Shown: piece after piece, positions 39,760 through 48,422 of the stretch
Numbering within the stretch: the stretch's first letter is position 1
Layout: each line of letters opens with the position of its first letter
NCBI GenBank assembly: GCA_017438265.1
Contig: JAFRVZ010000005.1
Coordinates: forward strand, 1-54,856
Reading direction: 5' to 3'
DNA: 54,856 nucleotides
Origin: Bacteroidales bacterium
GTDB taxonomy: Bacteria > Bacteroidota > Bacteroidia > Bacteroidales > UBA932
The notes under the pieces: generated by a model
The model's database searches: none
What the model was told of the DNA's origin: nothing
What the model saw: only the letters and a program-made list of their open reading frames with translations
Translations under genes and position numbers: made by a program

Positions 39760-40216
39760 CAGCAATGACGCAGAGGACGGAATAATCCTCTTTAATGCCC
39801 AGCAGGTCGCGCAGGTAGTCCTCCGCCAGCTGCCTGCTGCCGTCCGGCAGGGTCCGGTCGCGGCCGCGGACCTGCACCCAGCAGGTCCCGAGGCCGTGCG
39901 CCACGGCGGACAGCTGGATGAACGTCGCGCTGATTGCGCTGTTCTCAACCCACATGTCCGACTTGGCGGAGTCGCCGAGCACCACGATGGCGGCCGGCGC
40001 CTGGCTGAGGAAATGGGACCCGCCGTCCCGCATCTGGCCGACGGCGGCAATCAGGTCCGGATCCTCGAGGATCATGAATCCGGAACTCTTGCAGTTCTTG
40101 CTGGAAGGCGCCGTGCGGGCGTCCTCGATCAATTCGTCCAGCAAGAAACGAGGCACAGCCTCTCCGGTAAAAGCCCGGACGCTGTGCCTCTTTTCGATAA
40201 CTTCCAGGAAGTCCAT
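39743..40216 (-). CDS. Nitroreductase family protein (short form)
   Basis: This is a 157-residue FMN-dependent nitroreductase-fold protein. The N-terminal FMN-phosphate motif is IEKRHSVRAFTGE, TAPSSKNCKSSGFMIL is the second flavin segment, and AVAHGLGTCWVQV is the conserved helix near the C-terminus. At 157 residues it is at the short end of the family (usually 170-220) but keeps both termini, so it looks complete. It starts 11 bp after the gdhA stop, at the ATG at 40216; longer in-frame extension runs through gdhA codons and is a shadow. The substrate is unknown. Confidence 0.87.
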   Translation of the reverse strand: MDFLEVIEKRHSVRAFTGEAVPRFLLDELIEDARTAPSSKNCKSSGFMILEDPDLIAAVGQMRDGGSHFLSQAPAAIVVLGDSAKSDMWVENSAISATFIQLSAVAHGLGTCWVQVRGRDRTLPDGSRQLAEDYLRDLLGIKEDYSVLCVIAVGYEG

Positions 40217-40227
40217 AAGGGCAGGAT

Positions 40228-41571
40228 TTAGACGATCCCCTGCTCGAGCATCGCCTGCGCGACCTTCATGAAGCCCGCGACGTTCGCACCCTTCACGTAG
40301 TCGACGCTGCCGTCCGGACGGGTGCCGAACTTGACGCACTGCTCGTGGATCGATTTCATGATGAAATGGAGCTTCTGGTCCACCTCTTCCCCGCTCCAGC
40401 TGATGTGCGAAGCGTTCTGGGTCATCTCCAGGCCCGAAGTGGCCACGCCGCCGGCGTTGACCGCCTTGCCCGGCGCGAAGAGGACACCGTTGTTCTGGAA
40501 GAAATGGATGGCGCCCGGCTGGCATCCCATATTGGACACCTCGCAGCAGCACCAGCAGCCGTTCGCCTTCAGTTCCTTCGCGTCGTCTTCGGACAGCTCG
40601 TTCTGGAAAGCGCACGGGAGGGCGATGTCGCACTTGACGCTCCAGGCCTTCTTGCCCGGGGTGAAGATTGCCTTGCCGGGGAACTTGGTCGCCATATCCT
40701 CGACGCGGTTGCGGTTGGAGGCACGCATCTCGAGCATGTAGTCGATCATTTCCGGGGTGATGCCGTCCGGGATCGCGCAGACGCCGTCCGGGCCGGAGAT
40801 GGCCACGACCTTGGCGCCGAGCTCGACCGCCTTCTTGCTGGCGCCCCAGGCCACGTTGCCGAAGCCGGAGATCGCGAGCGTGAGGCCCTTGATGTCCTTG
40901 CCGATCTTGTGGAGCATGTTCTGGGCGAAGTAGAGGGCGCCGAAGCCGGTCGCCTCCGGACGGAGGATGGAGCCGCCCCAGGTGCTGCCCTTGCCGGTCA
41001 GGACGCCGGTGTTGTACTCGCGCGCGAGCTTCTTGTACATGCCGTACATGTAGCCGATTTCGCGGCCGCCGACGCCTACGTCGCCCGCCGGAATATCCTG
41101 GTCGGGACCGATGCACTGCCAGAGTTCATACATGAAGGCCTGGCAGAAGCGCATGATCTCGTCGTTGCTCTTGCCGACCGGGTCGAAATCGGAACCGCCC
41201 TTGGCGCCGCCCATCGGCAGGGTCGTGAGGGCGTTCTTGAAGGTCTGCTCGAAGCCGAGGAACTTCAGCATCGAAGGGGTCACGGCGCGATGAAAGCGCA
41301 GGCCGCCCTTGTAGGGGCCGATCGCGCTGTTGAACTGCACGCGGTAGCCGGTGTTGGTACGCACCTCGCCGCTGTCATCGACCCAGGTCACGCGGAACGT
41401 GAAGATGCGGTCCGGCTCGACCATCCGCTCGACGATTCTCGCCTTCTCGAACTCGGGATGCTGGTTATAGGTCTCTTCGACAGATTCCAAAACCTCCTGT
41501 ACCGCCTGGAGATATTCGACTTCTCCCGGATACTTGGCCTGGAGGCGGGCCATGATGTCTTGTGCTTTCAT
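40228..41571 (-). CDS. gdhA: Glutamate dehydrogenase (NADP-type hexamer)
   Basis: This 447-residue enzyme forms glutamate from 2-oxoglutarate and ammonia. Substrate-site motifs are NSAIGPYKGGLRFH and LTTLPMGGAKGGSDFDP, the dinucleotide fold is LAISGFGNVAWGA, and the length is that of the 450-residue NADP class. Near residues 339-350 a cysteine cluster replaces the common sequence: NGCWCCCEVSNMGCQPGA where most bacterial GDHs have roughly NG(x)4EGANMPTTxEA. It lies 31 bp after korB, in the order korA-korB-gdhA, which links 2-oxoglutarate production to amination. Confidence 0.95.
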   Translation of the reverse strand: MKAQDIMARLQAKYPGEVEYLQAVQEVLESVEETYNQHPEFEKARIVERMVEPDRIFTFRVTWVDDSGEVRTNTGYRVQFNSAIGPYKGGLRFHRAVTPSMLKFLGFEQTFKNALTTLPMGGAKGGSDFDPVGKSNDEIMRFCQAFMYELWQCIGPDQDIPAGDVGVGGREIGYMYGMYKKLAREYNTGVLTGKGSTWGGSILRPEATGFGALYFAQNMLHKIGKDIKGLTLAISGFGNVAWGASKKAVELGAKVVAISGPDGVCAIPDGITPEMIDYMLEMRASNRNRVEDMATKFPGKAIFTPGKKAWSVKCDIALPCAFQNELSEDDAKELKANGCWCCCEVSNMGCQPGAIHFFQNNGVLFAPGKAVNAGGVATSGLEMTQNASHISWSGEEVDQKLHFIMKSIHEQCVKFGTRPDGSVDYVKGANVAGFMKVAQAMLEQGIV

Positions 41572-41602
41572 TATGTGTATCAGTGTTTAGTTAAAGTGGT
41601 GT

Positions 41603-42622
41603 CTATTCAACTTCCCAGGTCGATCCGCTGTGGAGCAGCTCGTCGACGCTGTGGATCTTCGATTTGGCCATCACGTCCTTGACCTGGTCGCGGACGCCGT
41701 CGTCGTAGGTGATGTCCTTGACGTCGCGGATGACGCCGAGGGCGACCGGCAGGTCCGGTCCCTTCATGTCGGCGAGCATCATGTGGATACCCATGTTGTC
41801 CGTGTGGGCGTCGTGGGTCAGCACGTCGTCGATCGTGAAACCGTCTTCGCCGATGGTCACGGCCTTGATGCCCATGCCGAAGAGGACGAGGCCCTTGTTG
41901 CGGTCCTTGCCGAAGACCATCTTCTCGCCGTGGCGGAGGACGATGGTGCGGTCGGCGCGGACGGCCGGGTCGGAGAGGTTCTTGTGGGCGCCGTCATTGA
42001 AGATCACGCAGTTGGTCAGCATCTCCATCACGGAGGTTCCGTCGTGGAGGGCCGCCGCGGTCATGATCTCCTCGTTCAGCGCCAGCTCGACGTCGAGGCT
42101 GCGGGCGAAGAAGGTGCCCTTCGCGCCCAGCACGAGGGAGCCCGGGTTGAACGGGTGCTCGACCGTGCCGTACGGGGAGGTCTTCGTAATCGCGCCGAAC
42201 TTCGAGGTCGGGGAATACTGGCCCTTCGTCAAGCCGTAGATCTGGTTGTTGAAGAGGATGATGTTGATGTCGATGTTGCGCCGGATGGCATGGATGAAGT
42301 GGTTGCCGCCGATGGCGAGGGCGTCGCCGTCGCCGCAGGCCTGCCAGATGGTCAGCCACGGGTTCGCGACCTTGATGCCGGTCGAGACCGCCGTCGCGCG
42401 GCCGTGGATGCTGTGGAAGCCGTAGGTGTCCATGTAATAAGGAAGGCGGGAGGAGCAGCCGATGCCGGAAACGACGACATAGCGTTCCTTCTCATAGCCG
42501 AGCGCCTGGCTCACCTTCGGGAGGGAGCGCTGGAGCGCCGCCAGCACGGCGTGGTCGCCGCAGCCGGGGCACCAGCGGACTTCCTGGTCGCTCTTGAAAT
42601 CCTTGAATGTCAAATTAGCCAT
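41603..42622 (-). CDS. korB: 2-oxoglutarate (2-oxoacid):ferredoxin oxidoreductase beta subunit
   Basis: This is a 339-residue TPP-binding subunit. It starts with the [4Fe-4S] cysteines in RWCPGCGDHAV (Cys18, Cys21) and has a third conserved cysteine in SGIGCSSRLPYY, the TPP/Mg motif GDGDALAIGG...NNQIYGLTKGQYSPT, and an extended C-terminus typical of KorB. With KorA it interconverts 2-oxoglutarate and succinyl-CoA using ferredoxin; in anaerobic Bacteroidota it often runs reductively. Its start overlaps korA by 8 bp. No separate ferredoxin-like subunit (KorD) is nearby. Confidence 0.93.
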   Translation of the reverse strand: MANLTFKDFKSDQEVRWCPGCGDHAVLAALQRSLPKVSQALGYEKERYVVVSGIGCSSRLPYYMDTYGFHSIHGRATAVSTGIKVANPWLTIWQACGDGDALAIGGNHFIHAIRRNIDINIILFNNQIYGLTKGQYSPTSKFGAITKTSPYGTVEHPFNPGSLVLGAKGTFFARSLDVELALNEEIMTAAALHDGTSVMEMLTNCVIFNDGAHKNLSDPAVRADRTIVLRHGEKMVFGKDRNKGLVLFGMGIKAVTIGEDGFTIDDVLTHDAHTDNMGIHMMLADMKGPDLPVALGVIRDVKDITYDDGVRDQVKDVMAKSKIHSVDELLHSGSTWEVE

Positions 42623-44444
42623 TGTATGCCTCCTTTATTGCTTCGGTCAGTTCCTCGACGAGGAACGGCTGGCCCTGGACCTTGTTGAACTTGATGTAAT
42701 GGAACTCCGGGAACAGATTCCGCAGGTAGGCGGCGAACTGGCCGTTGTTCAGCTCGCAGACGAGGATCTTCTCGTAGCGGGACAGGATCTCGCGGGTGTT
42801 GCGCGGAACCGGGTAGATGTAGTCGAAATGCGCGAACGGGACGTCGCCGATTTCGTGGCACGCCGTCAGGATGTGGCCGAAGGTGCCGCCCCAGCCCACG
42901 ACGAGGACCTTGCCGGACGCAGGTCCGTTCACGGTCAGCTCGGGGATGAAGTCGGCGATCTTCTCGACCTTCGCCTGGCGTTCGGCGACCATCAGGGCGT
43001 GGTTGGCCGGATCGGAGGAGAGGACGCCTTCGTGGTTCTTCTCCAGGCCGCCGACGCGGTGCTCCAGGCCCTTGGTGCCCGGGATCGCCCACTTCGGGAC
43101 CATCGTCTCGGGATCGCGCTCGAACGGGTGGAACGGGTGGCCTTCATACCGGGCGAGCGGCGGGACGATCTCCGGATAGTCCTTCATCGAAGGGATCCGC
43201 CAGGGCTCCGAGCCGTTGCCGATGAAACCTTCGGAGAGCAGGATGACGGGGGTCATGTGCTCCACGGCGATCTTGCAGGCGTTGAAGGCGGCGTCGAAGC
43301 AGTGGGCCGGGGAATGGGCGGCAATGACGGGGATCGGGCATTCGCCGTTGCGTCCGTAAAGCGCCTGGTTCAGGTCGGTCTGCTCGGTCTTCGTCGGGAT
43401 ACCCGTCGAAGGGCCGGCGCGCTGGACGTCCACGACGACGAGCGGGAGCTCCGCCATCACGGCGAGTCCGAGGGCCTCCGTCTTCAGCGAGAGGCCGGGG
43501 CCGGAGGTCGTCGTGACGGCCAGGTTGCCGGCAAAGGAGGCGCCGATGGCCGTGCAGATGCCGGCGATCTCGTCCTCCGCCTGCAGCGTCTTGGCGCCGA
43601 GGCTCTTGTGGATGGCGAGTTCCTCGAGGATGCCCGTTGCGGGCGTGATCGGGTAGGAGCCGCAGAACAGCGGGAGATGGGACTTCTCGGAAGCGGCCAG
43701 CAGTCCCCAGGCGGTCGCCTGGTTGCCGTTGATGTTCCGGTAGGTGCCCTTCTTCATGTGGGCGGGCTTGACTTCGTAGGTGTTCGGGATGGCCTGGATG
43801 TTGGCGGCGTAGTTGAAGCCGTCGTTCAGGACCCGCTTGTTGGGCTCGACGAGTTCCGGGTGCTTCTTCGCGAACTTGGCCTCGATGTAGTTGTAGATGT
43901 ACTCCAGCGGACGGCTGTAGATGAAGCAGGCCATGCCGAGGGTGAACATGTTCTTGCACTTGCGGATGGTCTTCATGTCCAGTCCGGAGTCCTTGAGGCT
44001 CTCCATCGTCAGGGTCGTGATCGGGGTCGGGATGATGGCCCTGTCTTCCACCCGCAGTTCGAGGAACGGATCCTCCGTCTGGAAACCGGCTTTCTTCATG
44101 CCGGCCTCGTCGAAGGCGTCGGTGTCGACCAGGATCATGGCGTTGCGCTTGCACCACTTGGCGTTGGCCTTCAGGGCCGCCGGGTTCATCGCCACGAGCA
44201 GGTCGCAGAAATCGCCCGGGGTAATCACGTCGTCGCCTCCGATATGGACCTGGAAGCCGGACACGCCCGAGACGGTGCCGTGCGGAGCCCGGATTTCAGC
44301 CGGGTAGTCCGGGAAAACGGAAAGCTTGTTTCCGTACACGGCGGACATATCTGCAAAAAGAGATCCGGTGAGCTGCATACCATCTCCCGAATCTCCTGCA
44401 AATCTGATTACAACATCTTTAGCATCAATGACTTTATGTTGCAT
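42615..44444 (-). CDS. korA: 2-oxoglutarate (2-oxoacid):ferredoxin oxidoreductase alpha subunit, gamma-alpha fusion
   Basis: This 609-residue subunit has the gamma domain first (VIRFAGDSGDGMQLTGSLFA, residues ~12-190) and the pyrimidine-binding alpha domain next (GSYPITPATGILEELAIH, then EDEIAGICTAIGASFAGNLA and TSGPGLSLKTEALGLA). The order gamma-alpha in one chain is the usual Bacteroidota/KorA form. The start at 44444 gives MQHKVIDAKDVVIRF. The 80 bp upstream (44445-44524) separate it from ompH and contain no clear TAnnTTTG box, so the promoter is undefined. KorA-KorB specificity for 2-oxoglutarate rather than other 2-oxoacids is inferred from length and the adjacent gdhA. Confidence 0.93.
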   Translation of the reverse strand: MQHKVIDAKDVVIRFAGDSGDGMQLTGSLFADMSAVYGNKLSVFPDYPAEIRAPHGTVSGVSGFQVHIGGDDVITPGDFCDLLVAMNPAALKANAKWCKRNAMILVDTDAFDEAGMKKAGFQTEDPFLELRVEDRAIIPTPITTLTMESLKDSGLDMKTIRKCKNMFTLGMACFIYSRPLEYIYNYIEAKFAKKHPELVEPNKRVLNDGFNYAANIQAIPNTYEVKPAHMKKGTYRNINGNQATAWGLLAASEKSHLPLFCGSYPITPATGILEELAIHKSLGAKTLQAEDEIAGICTAIGASFAGNLAVTTTSGPGLSLKTEALGLAVMAELPLVVVDVQRAGPSTGIPTKTEQTDLNQALYGRNGECPIPVIAAHSPAHCFDAAFNACKIAVEHMTPVILLSEGFIGNGSEPWRIPSMKDYPEIVPPLARYEGHPFHPFERDPETMVPKWAIPGTKGLEHRVGGLEKNHEGVLSSDPANHALMVAERQAKVEKIADFIPELTVNGPASGKVLVVGWGGTFGHILTACHEIGDVPFAHFDYIYPVPRNTREILSRYEKILVCELNNGQFAAYLRNLFPEFHYIKFNKVQGQPFLVEELTEAIKEAYNG

Positions 44445-44524
44445 TGTAGATTTAGTTATGTAAATTGATAGTTTTAGGTCTTTGCGGTTAGTTTTGTCCC
44501 GACATCACGCCGGGGGTCGAAGCG

Positions 44525-45088
44525 CTACTGCTGCGCCTGTTGCTGCTGGGCGGCAAGCTCGGCCTGGAGGCTCTCGAGGGTCCGGCTCTCAGGGATGCCG
44601 AGGGCGCGGCGGGCGGCGGGCGTCAGGTCCACGCTCTGGGCCTCGTCGACATAGAGGAACGTCGCGACGTCCATCACGTAGATGTAACCGCCTTCCTTGG
44701 CCAGCTTCTGGACAGCCTCCTGGGCTTTCTGCTGGATCGGGGCGAGCAGCTCCTGCTGCTGGGCGGCGAGCTCCTGCTGGATGGACTGGTTGAATTCCTC
44801 GATGCGCTGGTTGATCTCGGTCAGCTCCTTCTCCTTGCTCTCGCGGATGGCCTGGGTCCAGGTCGAAGCCTTCTGCTGGTACTGCTGGTACTTGGACTGG
44901 AACTCGTCGACCATGGCCTGGTACGTGTCGGAAGCTTCCTTCTGGGAGGCGTTCATCGTCTCACGGGCGGCGTCCATCTCAGGCATGAGGTAAACAAGCT
45001 CATTGAAGTTCACGTGGGCGAATTTGTTCTGGGCGAAACCGGTCACCGAAACAAAAGCCATAGCGGCAAACAAAACGATCTTTTTCAT
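44525..45088 (-). CDS. OmpH/Skp family periplasmic chaperone
   Basis: This is a 187-residue exported protein with a signal peptide (MKKIVLFAAMAFVSVTGFAQ) and a long coiled coil rich in Gln, Glu and Lys (for example KEKELTEINQRIEEFNQSIQ), the tentacles of Skp that hold unfolded outer-membrane proteins. The conserved start of the mature part, KFAHVNFNELVYLMPEMDAA, and the closing VMDVATFLYVDEAQSVDLTP match the family. The ATG at 45088 was chosen over an upstream TTG at 45094. It is 26 bp after bamA and delivers substrates to it. Confidence 0.93.
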   Translation of the reverse strand: MKKIVLFAAMAFVSVTGFAQNKFAHVNFNELVYLMPEMDAARETMNASQKEASDTYQAMVDEFQSKYQQYQQKASTWTQAIRESKEKELTEINQRIEEFNQSIQQELAAQQQELLAPIQQKAQEAVQKLAKEGGYIYVMDVATFLYVDEAQSVDLTPAARRALGIPESRTLESLQAELAAQQQQAQQ

Positions 45089-45114
45089 ATTCAATGTTTT
45101 TTATAAGATTCAAC

Positions 45115-47697
45115 TTAGAACTGCTGTCCTATCACAAAATGGAATTGGCTTCCGCCGTTTTCCTTATCATCAAATCCATAACCCCAGTCTACACCGAGCA
45201 GGCCCACCATCGGGAGGAAGATGCGCGCGCCGATACCGGCGGAACGCTTGATCTGGAACGGGTTGAAGTTCCGGATGTCGGACCAGCAGTTGCCTCCTTC
45301 CGCGAAAGCGAGGACGAAGATCGTCGACTGCGGCTGGAGGATGACCGGGTAACGGAGCTCGACCGTGAACTTGTCGTAGAGGTTGCCCGCCCAGGACATG
45401 CCTGCCGAGTTGTAGGCCGAAGCCAGCTGCGGTGTAAGCGAGTAGTTCATATAACCGCGCATCGATACAACTTCCGAGCCATACGTGCTGTAGCCCGACA
45501 TTCCGTCGCCGCCGACGAGGAATCCCTCGAACGGGGAATAGCCCCAGTTGCGGTTGTAGAAGCCCAGGTAGCCGAACTGGGCGCGGGTCATCAGGACGAG
45601 GTCGCCGGCCAGCTTGGTATAGACCGCACCGGAGACCTTCCACTTGTGGTACTCGATCCACTTGTAACGGTCGGACGCAGACCAGCGGTCGTAGTTGACT
45701 TCCCGCCAGCTGTTACGCTTGATCACGTTGCCCTCCGCGTCGAAGTCCTTCTTGCGCAGCAGGGAGAACGGCGGGGTCAGCGAGAGGTTGAACGTGAACT
45801 CGGAGCCCTGGCGCGGGTAGATATTCTGGTCGGTCGAGGTACGGTTCAGGGACAGCGAGTAGCTGATGTTGTGGGCTACGCCGTTGTCGAAGATGAAGTA
45901 GCCGGAGTACCAGTCCCGCAGACGGTACGACTGCCAGCTCAGGCCGTTGTAGAGGATGAAGTAGTTGTCAGGCCATTTCAGGCGGTTGCCCAGCGAAGCC
46001 GAGAAACCGTAGATCTCGATCTGCTTGTCGTTGTTCAGGATGCCGTAGTAGAGCAGGGAGTTGGTCTGACGGGTATAATATGTTGAAAGGTTAAGCGAGG
46101 TAGGCTTCTTGCCGAACAGCCAGGGTTCCGTGAAGCTGAGGGTGAAGGCCGTGTAGTAGGTGCCGTTCGTCTGGAAGCGGAGGGCGAGGTTCTGGGCGTC
46201 GCCCAGCGGGACGGGACGCCAGGCGCCCTTCTCGAACAGGCGCCGGGTCGAGAAGTTGTTGAAGCTGACGCCGACGGTCGCGACGAAGGTCCTGGCGCCC
46301 CAGCCGCCGGAAAGCTCGAGCTGGCTAGAAGGCTTCTCCGTCACGTTGTAGACGATGTCGACGGTATTGTTCAGGGAATTCGGAAGGATCGACCATCCCT
46401 TGTTGGGGTCCGCGATGGCCTCCTGGTCGAACTGGCCGAGGGAGGCGATTTCCCGGATCGAGCGCTCGAAGTCGGTCTGGCTGTAGAGGTAGCCCGGGCG
46501 GGTGAAGACCTGGCGGCGGACGATTTTCTCGCTCGTGAGGTCGTTGCCGTTGATGATGATGTTGTTCAGGGTCGCGGGCTTGCCTTCGGCGATGCGGATC
46601 TCCACGTCGACGGAGTCGTCCTGGATCGTCAGCTCGACCGGGGTCACGTTGATGAAGAGGTAGCCGTTGTCGCGGTAGAGCTTCGTTACGTCGTAGTCGG
46701 TCTGCTTGTCGCCGCCGAAGAGGCGCTTCTCCATCGTCACGACGTCGTACACGTCGCCCTTCTCGATGCCGAGGACGGAGTTCAGCACGTCGGTCGCGTA
46801 GAGGGAGTTGCCGGTCCAGGTAATGTTGCGGAAGTAGTATTTGCGGCCCTTGTCGACCTTCAGGTCGATGCCGAGGCGGCCGGGCTCGACGTAGTAGATG
46901 GAGTCCTTGACGAGGCGGGCGTCGCGGTAGCCGGCTTCGTTGAAGGCGCTGATCAGGCTGTTCTTGTCATCCGGGTAGTCCTTTTCGCTGAACTTCTTGC
47001 TGGAGAAGAAGTTGTAGATCTTGTTGGACTTCGTCTTCTTCATCGACTTGGCAAGCTTCCAGTCGGAAATCTCGCCGTCCGCGCCTTCGAAGTTGATCGT
47101 CTTGATGCGGACGCGCTCCTTGCGGTCGACCTTGAAGGTCACGCGGATCGCGTTCTTCACGACGCTGTCCCTGACGACTTCCGGGGTCACTTCCGCGTTC
47201 AGGAAGCCCTTTTCGGCGTAGAAGCGCTTGATGATGTCCGAGGAGGCGGAGGCGATGTATTCGGAATACTCGCCGCCGCGGCGCAGGTTCAGGCGCTCCT
47301 GCAGGTCCTTCTTCTCGCCGGTGCGGACGCCGGTGAAGTCCCAGCGGGAAACGCGCGGGCGCTCCCGGACGATAATCTTGAAGTAGGCGGAGTCGCGGCC
47401 CGCGGTCAGGCTGTCGACGGCGATCGACACGTCTTCGAAATAGCGCTGGGCCCAGAGGCGGCTGATGACGTCGGCGATGTCGTCGCTCGGGACACCGACC
47501 TTGACGCCCTTGCGGAGGCCGGAGACCTGGATGATCTGGTCGGAGCTGAAGACGGTGTTGCCCTCGACCGTGACGCCGGCGACGAAGTATTCCCTCGGAC
47601 GGGCATAATCCACCTCGAAATCCTGCGACTGGGCCCGCAGCAGGAGCGGGACCGCCAGCAGGAGGCAGGGGAGGAACAGCTTCAGGAATCTAGTCAT
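45115..47697 (-). CDS. bamA: Outer membrane assembly factor BamA
   Basis: This is an 860-residue outer-membrane insertase. After a signal peptide (ending LLLRAQ) come POTRA domains with the alternating pattern GVTVEGNTVFSSDQIIQVSG, RNITWTGNSLYATDVLNSVL and NNIIINGNDLTSEKIVRRQV, then a 16-strand barrel beginning near VDIVYNVTEKPSSQLELSGG and ending in the aromatic FHFVIGQQF, the classic C-terminal beta signal. It follows uppS by 38 bp. With BamD (1382-2221) and the OmpH chaperone it forms the core machinery for outer-membrane protein insertion. Confidence 0.96.
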   Translation of the reverse strand: MTRFLKLFLPCLLLAVPLLLRAQSQDFEVDYARPREYFVAGVTVEGNTVFSSDQIIQVSGLRKGVKVGVPSDDIADVISRLWAQRYFEDVSIAVDSLTAGRDSAYFKIIVRERPRVSRWDFTGVRTGEKKDLQERLNLRRGGEYSEYIASASSDIIKRFYAEKGFLNAEVTPEVVRDSVVKNAIRVTFKVDRKERVRIKTINFEGADGEISDWKLAKSMKKTKSNKIYNFFSSKKFSEKDYPDDKNSLISAFNEAGYRDARLVKDSIYYVEPGRLGIDLKVDKGRKYYFRNITWTGNSLYATDVLNSVLGIEKGDVYDVVTMEKRLFGGDKQTDYDVTKLYRDNGYLFINVTPVELTIQDDSVDVEIRIAEGKPATLNNIIINGNDLTSEKIVRRQVFTRPGYLYSQTDFERSIREIASLGQFDQEAIADPNKGWSILPNSLNNTVDIVYNVTEKPSSQLELSGGWGARTFVATVGVSFNNFSTRRLFEKGAWRPVPLGDAQNLALRFQTNGTYYTAFTLSFTEPWLFGKKPTSLNLSTYYTRQTNSLLYYGILNNDKQIEIYGFSASLGNRLKWPDNYFILYNGLSWQSYRLRDWYSGYFIFDNGVAHNISYSLSLNRTSTDQNIYPRQGSEFTFNLSLTPPFSLLRKKDFDAEGNVIKRNSWREVNYDRWSASDRYKWIEYHKWKVSGAVYTKLAGDLVLMTRAQFGYLGFYNRNWGYSPFEGFLVGGDGMSGYSTYGSEVVSMRGYMNYSLTPQLASAYNSAGMSWAGNLYDKFTVELRYPVILQPQSTIFVLAFAEGGNCWSDIRNFNPFQIKRSAGIGARIFLPMVGLLGVDWGYGFDDKENGGSQFHFVIGQQF

Positions 47698-47735
47698 CGG
47701 GCCGGTTTCTTAAAAAGTTTGCAAATATAAGGTAT

Positions 47736-48416
47736 TTATTTGACTTTTCCATAACGGCGGTCCCGTTTGGCGAATTCCTCCAGCGCGGCGCGGAAATCCG
47801 CCTCGCGGAAGTCGGGCCAGTACTTGTCGACGAAGAGCAGTTCCGCATAGGCGGCCTGCCAGAGGAGGAAGTTGCTGAGGCGCTGCTCGCCGGAGGTCCG
47901 GATGATGAGGTCCGGGTCCGGGACGCCGGCGGTGACGAGGTATTTTTCGAGGTCGTCGTCCCCGGCCGCGGCCATCCGGCGGGCGGCCTGGAGGAGGTCC
48001 CACTTGCCGCTGTAGCTGAGGAAGACGACGAGGGTCGTGCCGGTGTTGGCGGCGGTTTTCTCTTCGAGCGCGCGGATGGCGGCCTCGAGCCCGGCGGAGA
48101 GCCGCGCCCGGTTGCCCAGGACGAGGAAACGCATGTTGTTGTCCATCAGCGTTTTCTCTTCATCGCAGACGGATTTCCCCATCAGCTCCATCAAGGCGCC
48201 GACCTCCGCGCCGGGGCGGTTCCAGTTCTCTTCGGAGAAGGCGAACAGGGAGAGGTAGCGGATGCCCTGGCGGGCCGCTTCCTCGGCGCAGGCGCGCACG
48301 CTGGCAACACCTTCAAAATGGCCGTGGATGCGCTCCTGGCCGCGTTCTTTGGCCCAGCGGCCGTTGCCGTCCATAATGATGGAGACGTGTACGGGCAGTT
48401 TCTTTTCTTCTTCCAT
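47736..48416 (-). CDS. uppS: Undecaprenyl diphosphate synthase
   Basis: This is a 226-residue cis-prenyltransferase making the C55 lipid carrier for wall and polysaccharide synthesis. It has the catalytic IIMDGNGRWAKERG near the N-terminus, the flexible-loop FSEENWNRP, and DLIIRTSGEQRLSNFLLWQA near the C-terminus. Every family motif is intact. It starts 6 bp after the nadK stop. The upstream isoprenoid enzyme Dxr is also encoded in this window. Confidence 0.96.
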   Translation of the reverse strand: MEEEKKLPVHVSIIMDGNGRWAKERGQERIHGHFEGVASVRACAEEAARQGIRYLSLFAFSEENWNRPGAEVGALMELMGKSVCDEEKTLMDNNMRFLVLGNRARLSAGLEAAIRALEEKTAANTGTTLVVFLSYSGKWDLLQAARRMAAAGDDDLEKYLVTAGVPDPDLIIRTSGEQRLSNFLLWQAAYAELLFVDKYWPDFREADFRAALEEFAKRDRRYGKVK

Positions 48417-48422
48417 AAGGGA

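Noticed and set aside
44445-44524. Possible regulatory RNA or promoter upstream of korA
   Set aside because: The 80 bp show no TAnnTTTG match on the minus strand and no strong hairpin.
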